Source of the DNA: Candidatus Nomurabacteria bacterium
GTDB taxonomy: Bacteria; Patescibacteriota; Minisyncoccia; Phycocordibacterales; UBA9973
Direction: 5' to 3'
DNA: 12,827 nt
NCBI GenBank assembly: GCA_943356455.1
Contig: CALRFB010000016.1
Location: forward strand, 1 to 12,827
Shown: piece after piece, positions 6,568 through 12,105 of the stretch
Layout of the letters: the number at the start of each line of letters is the position of its first letter
How positions within the stretch are numbered: the stretch's first letter is position 1
Made by a program: the position numbers and the translations under genes
The notes under the pieces: model-generated
Database searches by the model: none
What the model was told of the DNA's origin: nothing
The model's input: only the letters and a program-made list of their open reading frames with translations

Positions 6568-7104
6568 ATGGAAACTACGACCGTACTCTGGCTATCAGTT
6601 ATTACTCTTATTGCTATTGGATACCTGTATTTACTAGCGAAAAATCGAAAATTAATAAAACTTGTGAAGGTTTGTGAGGGTAAACAACTTGCCGACAGTG
6701 ACGACTTTATGCACAAAAATCAATTACCTGTATTTCCGGCTGTTGAGCGATCGCACAAAAGTAAGAATGTTGGAGATTTGGATAAACAATTTATCGGTTG
6801 GCTCTTGTCCCTAAAAGGAATACCATCAAAAATATCTGAAGGAGAAAAAGCCCAACAGTGGGTGGATGCCAACTACACTTCCACAACACAACTTTTACAA
6901 ATCGTCGGACATACGGTAACGCAAATGTATCGAAATAGTCCGCACCTACTACGTTTTGTTAATGCGAGCAACTCAGGAGAAAAATACCTTTCCATAGAAC
7001 TCGCTTCTGGTGAATGTGTCTTTAAAAAAGGGGAACATCCACGATATCAAAAGTTGGAATGGCATCTTCGAATGACCATTTTTAACCATATGGACAGGGA
7101 CTAA
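6568..7104 (+). CDS. Hypothetical single-pass membrane protein divergent from the sigma factor
   Basis: I do not recognise this 178-residue protein. It has one N-terminal hydrophobic helix, about residues 7-24 (LWLSVITLIAIGYLYLLA), followed at once by a basic stretch KNRKLIKLVK. By the positive-inside rule the N-terminus is outside and the remaining 150 or so residues are cytoplasmic. The soluble part has a segment rich in aromatic and aliphatic residues (LDKQFIGWLLSLKGIPSKIS, about 71-90) and a C-terminal part suggestive of mixed alpha/beta structure. No zinc-binding Cys/His cluster or catalytic motif is apparent. It is divergent from the sigma-factor gene, sharing a promoter region of 96 bp, which makes a regulatory link possible but unproven. 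It ends in TAA, with the same reading frame open for 28 more codons into the next ORF. Confidence 0.75.
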   Translation: METTTVLWLSVITLIAIGYLYLLAKNRKLIKLVKVCEGKQLADSDDFMHKNQLPVFPAVERSHKSKNVGDLDKQFIGWLLSLKGIPSKISEGEKAQQWVDANYTSTTQLLQIVGHTVTQMYRNSPHLLRFVNASNSGEKYLSIELASGECVFKKGEHPRYQKLEWHLRMTIFNHMDRD

Positions 7105-7184
7105 TATAGAGATCTTGTTTCAATATCCCTAGGCTCATACGGAGGTGTTAGGATTGACGGATCACCGACTATTGGTTCAACATC

Positions 7185-7193
7185 TGTTATGAT
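7185..7193 (+). promoter_or_regulatory. Candidate extended -10 upstream of the 69-codon ORF
   Basis: TGTTATGAT is a TGn-extended -10 whose hexamer (7188-7193) ends 7 nt before the ATG at 7201. If used, it would make the ATG at 7189 part of the promoter and give a leaderless message starting at the second ATG. No -35 is visible. Confidence 0.3.
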
Positions 7194-7398
7194 CTCGGAG
7201 ATGACCCCAGAAGCAGCTGGACAGGTTATCCAAGTGCTCCTTCAGTTGATTCAACCAGACACAGCGATACGTCTTTTTATGGCTTCTCCGGATTTTGATT
7301 TTGCCCGTGAGCGTATCATAAAAAACGATATACCTGAATGGACAAAAGACCTCGTAGGTATTCCAGATTGGGAGCTTCAGAAACTGTTTGAATCCTGA
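7189..7398 (+). CDS. Small hypothetical protein between the sigma cassette and rpsN
   Basis: The product has 69 residues from the ATG at 7189, or 65 from the ATG at 7201, which has GGAG directly before it and a candidate -10 seven bases upstream. I cannot assign a family. It is acidic and predicted mostly helical, with MTPEAAGQVIQVLLQLIQPD as a probable amphipathic helix, then an aromatic stretch and WTKDLVGIPDWELQKLFES at the end. It lies in the same frame as the preceding membrane-protein gene, separated by that gene's TAA and 28 open codons, so it may be a detached C-terminal part of a longer ancestral protein. It uses TGA, the only TGA stop seen in this window, and is followed by a strong terminator. 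Coding status is likely but not certain. Confidence 0.55.
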   Translation: MISEMTPEAAGQVIQVLLQLIQPDTAIRLFMASPDFDFARERIIKNDIPEWTKDLVGIPDWELQKLFES

Positions 7399-7399
7399 T

Positions 7400-7428
7400 T
7401 TGACACCACCCAAGGCTTCTGCTAGTAT
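7400..7428 (+). promoter_or_regulatory. Strong promoter for the rpsN operon, embedded in a terminator
   Basis: A perfect TTGACA (7400-7405), a 17-bp spacer and TAGTAT (7423-7428), preceded by TGC as an extended -10. The spacer contains the left arm of the terminator hairpin and the -10 occupies its loop. Transcription should begin near 7435, inside the right arm, so the new RNA lacks the hairpin. Confidence 0.75.
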
Positions 7429-7447
7429 TGCAGAAGCCTTTTATTTT
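7412..7447 (+). terminator. Intrinsic terminator downstream of the 69-codon ORF
   Basis: A perfect 11-bp stem AAGGCTTCTGC (7412-7422) with GCAGAAGCCTT (7430-7440) and a 7-nt loop, followed by TTATTTT. It ends transcription from the sigma cassette before the ribosomal genes. It overlaps the rpsN promoter. Confidence 0.9.
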
Positions 7448-7581
7448 CAAGGTAATCCGCTTATCTCCTTTAGTTTTCTGTCTTGTCCAAAGCTTGACCG
7501 AGAACTAAAGCACATAAACGAGATATTCCTCGATACAAAAGGCCCCTTGTTTCGGCCTAGCCGAAACTCATTAACATCATT
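7436..7581 (+). promoter_or_regulatory. Structured 5' leader of the rpsN operon, candidate ribosomal-protein autoregulatory RNA
   Basis: About 146 nt lie between the predicted start and rpsN, with no convincing ORF. Three hairpins can be drawn. One is an 11-bp stem 7468-7478 with 7500-7510 (CTTTAGTTTTC/GAGAACTAAAG, one G-U pair). The second is a small stem CGAG/CTCG at 7519-7532. The third is an 8-bp perfect stem GTTTCGGC/GCCGAAAC (7549-7556 with 7560-7567) ending 14 nt before the ATG, where it could affect ribosome loading. The last stem competes with a 5-bp pairing AGGCC (7540-7544) with GGCCT (7554-7558). A leader in this position could bind an encoded r-protein such as S8, but I see no established motif and this is inference. 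Confidence 0.5.
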
Positions 7582-7767
7582 ATGGCAAAAACATCAGTTA
7601 AAGTGCGCGCAGAGCGCAAGCCCAAATTCTCAACGCGGAAGACAAACCGCTGTTTTCGCTGTGGTCGTAAACATGGCTTTATGCGAGATTTCGGCCTTTG
7701 CCGTATCTGCTTCCGTGAATACGCTAACGACGGCAAAATCCCAGGTGTCCGTAAGTCATCTTGGTAA
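7582..7767 (+). CDS. rpsN: 30S ribosomal protein S14, zinc-binding type
   Basis: S14 assembles into the small-subunit head beside S3 and S10. This is the short type (61 residues, against about 100 for the zinc-free form). It carries two CxxC pairs, C24-x2-C27 and C40-x2-C43, in [22 protein letters not shown], which bind one zinc ion. The ending [11 protein letters not shown] is diagnostic. It is the first gene of the second ribosomal unit, preceded by a long structured leader, and begins with no Shine-Dalgarno sequence. rpsH follows after 6 nt. Confidence 0.98.
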   Translation: MAKTSVKVRAERKPKFSTRKTNRCFRCGRKHGFMRDFGLCRICFREYANDGKIPGVRKSSW

Positions 7768-7773
7768 TATTTT

Positions 7774-8160
7774 ATGACAGATCCAATCGCAGCAATGATA
7801 ACAATGATGAAGAATGCATCACATGCCGGCAAGGCAGTTGTGTCTGTTCCTCATTCCAAAGTTAAGGAATCAATCCTCGAATGTTTGAAGCGTAACGGTT
7901 ACGTTTCAGCATACGAAACAAAAGTTCGCAACGAACGTCCGTTCCTCGACATCACCCTTTCTGCAAAGAATGGTGACAGAATCAACGATGTCACTCGTGT
8001 TTCAAAACCATCTCGCCGCATGTACAAAGGCAACAAAGAAATCCGCATGTACAAAAACGGTGCAGGATTGTTTATATATTCAACGCCGAAAGGCATTCTC
8101 ACTGACAAAGAAGCTCGCAAAGAGCTGGTCGGCGGTGAGATTCTCTTTTCAATTTGGTAA
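7774..8160 (+). CDS. rpsH: 30S ribosomal protein S8
   Basis: S8 is a primary binder of helix 21 of 16S rRNA and in E. coli the translational repressor of the spc operon. MTDPIAAMITMMKNA at the start, SKVKESILECLKRNGYV, SRRMYKGNKEIRMYKNG and the closing TPKGILTDKEARKELVGGEI identify it. The length of 128 residues is normal. The usual STSKG of the C-terminal domain reads STPKG, a small substitution near an RNA-contact loop. It begins 6 nt after rpsN. If spc-type feedback exists here, S8 is the natural candidate to act on the leader upstream. Confidence 0.98.
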   Translation: MTDPIAAMITMMKNASHAGKAVVSVPHSKVKESILECLKRNGYVSAYETKVRNERPFLDITLSAKNGDRINDVTRVSKPSRRMYKGNKEIRMYKNGAGLFIYSTPKGILTDKEARKELVGGEILFSIW

Positions 8161-8169
8161 TTTCTTATT

Positions 8170-8706
8170 ATGTCCCGAATCGGTAAACAAGAACTCAATA
8201 TCCCAGCAGGCGTAACTGTAAATCACACAGGCGGTGTTATTACTGTAGTTGGTCCAAAGGGAACATTAACCAAAGCATTGCGTGACGATATCGTTATCAC
8301 TATCGATGGCGACAAAATCACCCTCGCTCCAAAAAACCTCGACACCAAATTCATGAATGCACTTTGGGGTACATACGCTTCTCATATCAAAAATATGATC
8401 CAAGGCGTTTCAACTCCTTTCATCAAAACTCTTATTCTCGAAGGTGTTGGTTTTAAATCAGACGTCAAAGGTACAAACCTCGATCTTGCACTTGGTTTTT
8501 CTCACCCAGTATCTGTTCCAATTCCTGAAACCCTCACTGTAACTGCAACCAAGAACGTTATTGCTATCACCGGTATCGACAAAGAACTCGTTGGTCAGTT
8601 TGCTGCAAAAGTTCGCGCACTTAAAAAGCCAGAACCATACAAAGGCAAGGGCTTCCGTTACGATACCGAAGTTATTCGCCGTAAGCAGGGTAAGAAAGCT
8701 GCATAA
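8170..8706 (+). CDS. rplF: 50S ribosomal protein L6
   Basis: L6 binds 23S rRNA near the GTPase-associated centre. MSRIGKQELNIPAGVTV at the start and the C-terminal signature KKPEPYKGKGFRY followed by RRKQGKKAA are the family hallmarks. The two duplicated alpha/beta domains are covered by the 178-residue length, as in E. coli (177). It starts 9 nt after rpsH in an AT-rich spacer with no Shine-Dalgarno sequence and lies 5 nt before rplR. Confidence 0.98.
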   Translation: MSRIGKQELNIPAGVTVNHTGGVITVVGPKGTLTKALRDDIVITIDGDKITLAPKNLDTKFMNALWGTYASHIKNMIQGVSTPFIKTLILEGVGFKSDVKGTNLDLALGFSHPVSVPIPETLTVTATKNVIAITGIDKELVGQFAAKVRALKKPEPYKGKGFRYDTEVIRRKQGKKAA

Positions 8707-8711
8707 TCTAT

Positions 8712-9062
8712 ATGAATAAGAACATCAAAGCAGAAAAAAGAATGAGACTTAAAGGCAAGATTCGTGCCAATATTTTCGGCACGGGTGAACTTCCACGCCT
8801 TTCAGTTTTTCGATCAAATAAATTTATCTATGGTCAGCTTATCGATGACAACAAAGGTGTAACTATTGCCGCTGTTAGTGATATCAAGAGTAAAGGCAAA
8901 GGTACAAAAGTAGCTTCTGCAAAAGCTATGGGCGTCGCTATCGCAAAAGATGCCACAGCAAAAGGAATCACCAAAGTTGTTTTCGATCGCAATGGCTTCA
9001 AGTACACAGGTCGTGTAAAAGAATTTGCAGATGGCGCTCGAGAGGGCGGATTAACTTTTTAA
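8712..9062 (+). CDS. rplR: 50S ribosomal protein L18
   Basis: L18 binds 5S rRNA together with L5. The basic N-terminal segment, then LPRLSVFRSNKFIYGQLIDD (about residues 27-46), and the C-terminal block FDRNGFKYTGRVKEFADGAR followed by GGLTF are typical. The length is 116 residues. It sits 5 nt after rplF and 3 nt before rpsE, the tightest junction in the cluster. Confidence 0.98.
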   Translation: MNKNIKAEKRMRLKGKIRANIFGTGELPRLSVFRSNKFIYGQLIDDNKGVTIAAVSDIKSKGKGTKVASAKAMGVAIAKDATAKGITKVVFDRNGFKYTGRVKEFADGAREGGLTF

Positions 9063-9065
9063 TAT

Positions 9066-9686
9066 ATGGCTGAACAAACACCAAAAACAAATACAGGAAC
9101 AAATACTGGTTTCCGTGCAAGCGCTCCTGGTTACCGAAGTGGTAACCGCAGTGGTCAGGGAAGTGGTCCACGTCGTGGGGGTCCACGTCGCGAATTTAGC
9201 GAACGTCCAAAGCCAGAATTTGATCAGAAGATAATCTCAATTCGTCGCGTGACTCGCGTCGTTGCTGGTGGCCGTCGTTTCTCGCTTTCAGTTGCTATGG
9301 CAATCGGAGATAAGAAAGGTAATATCGGTCTTGGAACTGGTAAAGCAATCGATACATCGCTTGCTATCAACAAAGCTGTTCGTTCTGCACGAAAAAATAT
9401 GATTACCCTCAAGCTCACCAAGCAAGGTTCACTTCCTTACGAAGTTACATCAAAGTACGGTAGCGCGAAGGTTATGATCATGCCAAACCGTGGCAAAGGT
9501 CTTGTGGCTGGTTCAGCTGCTCGTGAACTCCTTGTGCTCGCTGGTGTTAAAAATGTCACATCAAAAGTGCTTTCACCGTCAAAGAATAAACTCAACAATG
9601 CTCGCGCAGCGTTCGAAGCACTTTCAAAAGTTGCTTCACGCAAAGTCGAGAAGCCTGGCTTCCGCGATGCTGAAATATTCTCATAA
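9066..9686 (+). CDS. rpsE: 30S ribosomal protein S5 with Gly/Arg-rich N-terminal extension
   Basis: S5 acts in the small-subunit body at the decoding region and, with S3 and S4, at mRNA entry. The S5 fold begins at about residue 53: KIISIRRVTRVVAGGRRFSL, then GDKKGNIGLGTGKA (81-94), and in the C-terminal domain PNRGKGLVAGSAARELLVLAG. Ahead of it lies a 50-residue low-complexity extension rich in Thr, Gly, Arg and Ser, with short GR/RG repeats, making 206 residues against 167 in E. coli. The only in-frame start that keeps the tight 3-nt spacing after rplR is the ATG at 9066, so I kept the extension. rpmD (L30), normally next, is absent; rplO starts 14 nt later. Confidence 0.97.
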   Translation: MAEQTPKTNTGTNTGFRASAPGYRSGNRSGQGSGPRRGGPRREFSERPKPEFDQKIISIRRVTRVVAGGRRFSLSVAMAIGDKKGNIGLGTGKAIDTSLAINKAVRSARKNMITLKLTKQGSLPYEVTSKYGSAKVMIMPNRGKGLVAGSAARELLVLAGVKNVTSKVLSPSKNKLNNARAAFEALSKVASRKVEKPGFRDAEIFS

Positions 9687-9700
9687 TCACCAATTATTTT

Positions 9701-10141
9701 ATGCAGCTTCACAACATTACCCCAACAACTAAAAACAAAAAACGCATGACCGTCGGTCGTGGTGGCAAACGCGGCAAAACATCTGGTAAGGGTACCAAAG
9801 GTCAGAAAGCACGTGCGGGTCGCAAACTCCGCCCAGAGCTCCGAGACATCATCAAGAAGCTTCCAAAGCAGCGTGGTCGTGGCAAGAATATATTCCAGAG
9901 CTTCCAGATTAAGCCTGTTGTCATCAATCTCGCTTCTATCGATGCAGCTTTTGAAAAAGGCGCATCTATCACCCCAGCAACTCTTGCTACAGCCGGAGTA
10001 CTCCGTATGCGCAAAGGGGACAAGCCTTTCGTTAAAATCTTGGGTGCAGGAGAAATTACTAAAGCCCTCGAATTTTCAGGCGTTATCGTTTCAGATGTCG
10101 CGCGAGCTAAAATCGAAAGGGCTGGCGGCAAGATAAGCTAG
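9701..10141 (+). CDS. rplO: 50S ribosomal protein L15
   Basis: L15 is a late-assembling large-subunit protein. The Gly/Lys/Arg-rich N-terminal tail VGRGGKRGKTSGKGTKGQKA (about residues 18-37) is diagnostic, as is the C-terminal GAGEITKALEFSGVIVSDVARAKIERAGG. Length is 146 residues, as in E. coli (144). It is the last ribosomal gene of this unit; 45 nt containing a weak hairpin and the secY promoter separate it from secY. Confidence 0.97.
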   Translation: MQLHNITPTTKNKKRMTVGRGGKRGKTSGKGTKGQKARAGRKLRPELRDIIKKLPKQRGRGKNIFQSFQIKPVVINLASIDAAFEKGASITPATLATAGVLRMRKGDKPFVKILGAGEITKALEFSGVIVSDVARAKIERAGGKIS

Positions 10142-10157
10142 TTACAAAACTAGTTTT
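10135..10157 (+). terminator. Weak hairpin at the end of rplO, possible attenuator
   Basis: An 8-bp stem (10135-10142 with 10149-10156, one G-U pair) overlaps the rplO stop codon and is followed by a very short T run (TTTTG, mostly within the stem). It might partially terminate or protect the rplO 3' end; full termination is doubtful. Confidence 0.3.
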
Positions 10158-10158
10158 G
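10145..10158. repeat. 14-bp perfect palindrome overlapping the secY -35 region
   Basis: CAAAACTAGTTTTG is a perfect 14-bp palindrome just upstream of the secY -10, covering the place where a -35 should be. A regulator binding here could block or replace -35 contacts. It also competes with the weak rplO hairpin. Function is inferred from position only. Confidence 0.4.
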
Positions 10159-10173
10159 CCTGCCTGTTCGGTC

Positions 10174-10179
10174 TATAAT
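10174..10179 (+). promoter_or_regulatory. Consensus -10 of secY promoter, probably leaderless
   Basis: A perfect TATAAT ends 7 nt before the secY ATG at 10187, placing the transcription start at the start codon. The bases 17 bp upstream (TAGTTT) are a poor -35. Confidence 0.6.
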
Positions 10180-10186
10180 CAAACCT

Positions 10187-11458
10187 ATGGCAAACATCAC
10201 CCACAAACTTAAACTCCTCGTCACAGACAAAAGCCTTCGCAAGCGCATTATTTTTGTGCTCGGAGCTTTTATTGCTATCCGTCTTTTGTCCGCTATTCCA
10301 ATCCCAGGTGTTGATGCCAATCAGCTTGCTTCATTTCTCGCCAATAACCAATTCTTCGGTCTTTTGAATGTATTTTCTGGTGGCGGTCTTTCTACTCTTT
10401 CTATCGTCATGCTCGGTGTTGGTCCATATATCACAGCATCGATTATCATGCAGTTGCTCACTATCATGGTCCCAGCTCTCAAGGAAATGAACCAAGAAGG
10501 TGGGGAAGCTGGACGTAAGCGTTTTGCACAATATACACGCATGCTTGCTATACCGCTTGCTCTCGTCCAAGGATTCAGTTTGCTCGCTGTACTCTCAAAT
10601 CAGGGTGTTATTGTTGACGCAACACTTTTTACCAAAATGGTAAACCTCATCATCGTTACTGCCGGCTCTATGCTCATGGTTTGGATCGGCGAACTTATTA
10701 CCGAATTTGGTATTGGTAATGGTATTTCACTCATTATCTTTGCCGGTATCGTCGCGGGTCTTCCTGCAGAAGTCAGTCAGATGATATTTACGTACAATCC
10801 TGCAGATCTGCCAACATATATTCTTTTCGCTACAATCGGCCTACTAGTTATCGCGGGTGTAGTTATGGTGACAGAAGCAGAGCGTCCGATTGGTGTCACA
10901 TATGCACGCCAAGTTCGCGGTATGTCGTCGTCGAGCGGTGTGACTACATATATACCACTTCGCCTCAATATGGCTGGTGTTATCCCAATCATCTTTGCTC
11001 TTTCAATTTTGCTTTTGCCCCAGTTGTTTAGTAATATCTTTTTAAATTCATCTCATGCTTGGCTTGCGTCTATCGCTTCAACTCTCGCCAAGTTCACGCA
11101 GACATCACTTCTTTACGGCATACTATACTTCGTACTTGTTTTCGGATTTACCTACCTCTACACATCTATCACGTTTGATCCAAAACAAATGTCTGACAAC
11201 CTCCAGAAAAACGGTGCGTTTGTTCCAGGTATTCGCCCAGGAGAATCAACAAATACATACATTTCAAATATCGTAAGTCGCATCACGCTCGTTGGTGGCT
11301 TATTCCTAGGTGTCATTGCCGTGTTGCCTCTTATTGTTCGCAACCTGTCTGGTGTCACGTCTATTGCACTTGGCGGTACGGCACTCCTTATCGTTGTCTC
11401 GGTCGTTATTGACCTCATCAAGAAAATCGACGCGCAAACGTCGATGCGAGAATACTAG
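10187..11458 (+). CDS. secY: Preprotein translocase subunit SecY
   Basis: SecY forms the protein-conducting channel of the SecYEG translocon in the cytoplasmic membrane. The 423 residues hold about ten hydrophobic helices. Family motifs seen: RIIFVLGAFIAIRLLSAIPI in helix 1, the plug region after it, GVGPYITASIIMQLLTIMVP (about 77-96), the cytoplasmic loop QEGGEAGRKRFAQYTR, WIGELITEFGIGNGISLIIF, and the C-terminal cytoplasmic loop NLQKNGAFVPGIRPGEST (about 336-353), which binds SecA and the ribosome. It sits at its usual place after rplO but has its own promoter and terminator, so its expression is at least partly uncoupled from the ribosomal genes. Confidence 0.97.
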   Translation: MANITHKLKLLVTDKSLRKRIIFVLGAFIAIRLLSAIPIPGVDANQLASFLANNQFFGLLNVFSGGGLSTLSIVMLGVGPYITASIIMQLLTIMVPALKEMNQEGGEAGRKRFAQYTRMLAIPLALVQGFSLLAVLSNQGVIVDATLFTKMVNLIIVTAGSMLMVWIGELITEFGIGNGISLIIFAGIVAGLPAEVSQMIFTYNPADLPTYILFATIGLLVIAGVVMVTEAERPIGVTYARQVRGMSSSSGVTTYIPLRLNMAGVIPIIFALSILLLPQLFSNIFLNSSHAWLASIASTLAKFTQTSLLYGILYFVLVFGFTYLYTSITFDPKQMSDNLQKNGAFVPGIRPGESTNTYISNIVSRITLVGGLFLGVIAVLPLIVRNLSGVTSIALGGTALLIVVSVVIDLIKKIDAQTSMREY

Positions 11459-11460
11459 AC

Positions 11461-11483
11461 AAACGGGCTTAAACCCGTTTTTT
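11461..11483 (+). terminator. Intrinsic terminator after secY
   Basis: A 7-bp perfect stem AAACGGG (11461-11467) with CCCGTTT (11474-11480), loop CTTAAA, followed by TTT. It starts two bases after the secY stop codon and directly precedes the adk promoter. Confidence 0.8.
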
Positions 11484-11485
11484 AA

Positions 11486-11494
11486 TGCTATAGT
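11486..11494 (+). promoter_or_regulatory. Extended -10 promoter for adk-map
   Basis: TGCTATAGT is a TGn-extended -10; the hexamer ends 8 nt before the adk ATG, so the message is probably leaderless or nearly so. The terminator stem occupies the -35 region. Confidence 0.5.
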
Positions 11495-11502
11495 TATACT
11501 AT

Positions 11503-12105
11503 ATGAGCCCCAAGACTATAATTTTTGTTGGACGTTCTGGGTGCGGTAAAGGTACCCAAGGAAAATTGATGCAGGAATACTTGTCTACAGCCACCCCTAC
11601 AAGGGACATTTTTTATTTGGAGACTGGTGCACGTTTTCGCGAACTCATTGCTGGCGACAGCCATACAAGCCAGCTTGCCAAAGAGATTATGGACGAAGGT
11701 ACACTACAACCAGCATTCCTTGCTATTCACATCTGGTCACATGAATTCATAGAGAACTTGAAAGGTGGTGAACATATGATTATAGACGGCACACCACGAA
11801 CACTTTCCGAAATAGAGGCCCTTGATACTGCTTTCACTTTTTATAAACGTGAAAAACCAATTGTTTTTTTGCTCGATGTTTCGAGCACATGGTCGAAAGC
11901 CCGACTCGACGGTCGTGGTAGAAGCGACGATAGTAAAGCAGGTGATATCGAAAAACGAATGTCATGGTTTGAAAGCGATGTTGTTCCCGCTATTCGTCAC
12001 ATGGAAAATGCAAAGATGTACGATGTTATTACCATTAATGGTGAGCAAACGATAGATCAGGTTCATGCTGATATTATTGCTGCTTTCGAAAAACACAATG
12101 GCTAG
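11503..12105 (+). CDS. adk: Adenylate kinase-like nucleoside monophosphate kinase with a reduced LID
   Basis: Adenylate kinase interconverts ATP + AMP and 2 ADP. The P-loop GRSGCGKGTQ (residues 10-19), the NMP-binding ETGARFRELI region (about 40-49), DGTPRT (95-100, usually DGFPR) and the catalytic Arg-rich DGRGRSDD (136-143) followed by KRMSWF are visible. The long zinc-type LID domain normally found between the GR and DD motifs is missing, so this is the short form (200 residues against about 214). The secY-adk-map order supports adk over a UMP/CMP kinase, but the altered P-loop (usually GxPGxGKGT) and Thr97 make substrate preference uncertain. It overlaps map by 8 nt. Confidence 0.88.
   Translation: MSPKTIIFVGRSGCGKGTQGKLMQEYLSTATPTRDIFYLETGARFRELIAGDSHTSQLAKEIMDEGTLQPAFLAIHIWSHEFIENLKGGEHMIIDGTPRTLSEIEALDTAFTFYKREKPIVFLLDVSSTWSKARLDGRGRSDDSKAGDIEKRMSWFESDVVPAIRHMENAKMYDVITINGEQTIDQVHADIIAAFEKHNG

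Noticed and set aside
7105..7188. Start of the small protein at ATT 7153, which follows GGAGGTG at 7141-7147
   Set aside because: The frame is open, but ATT starts are rare and mostly limited to infC; ATG codons at 7189 and 7201 are simpler.
7388..7777. 129-codon plus-strand ORF across the terminator, leader and rpsN
   Set aside because: It runs out of frame through rpsN, the zinc-type S14 gene, and crosses a strong terminator; it resembles no family and is a shadow.
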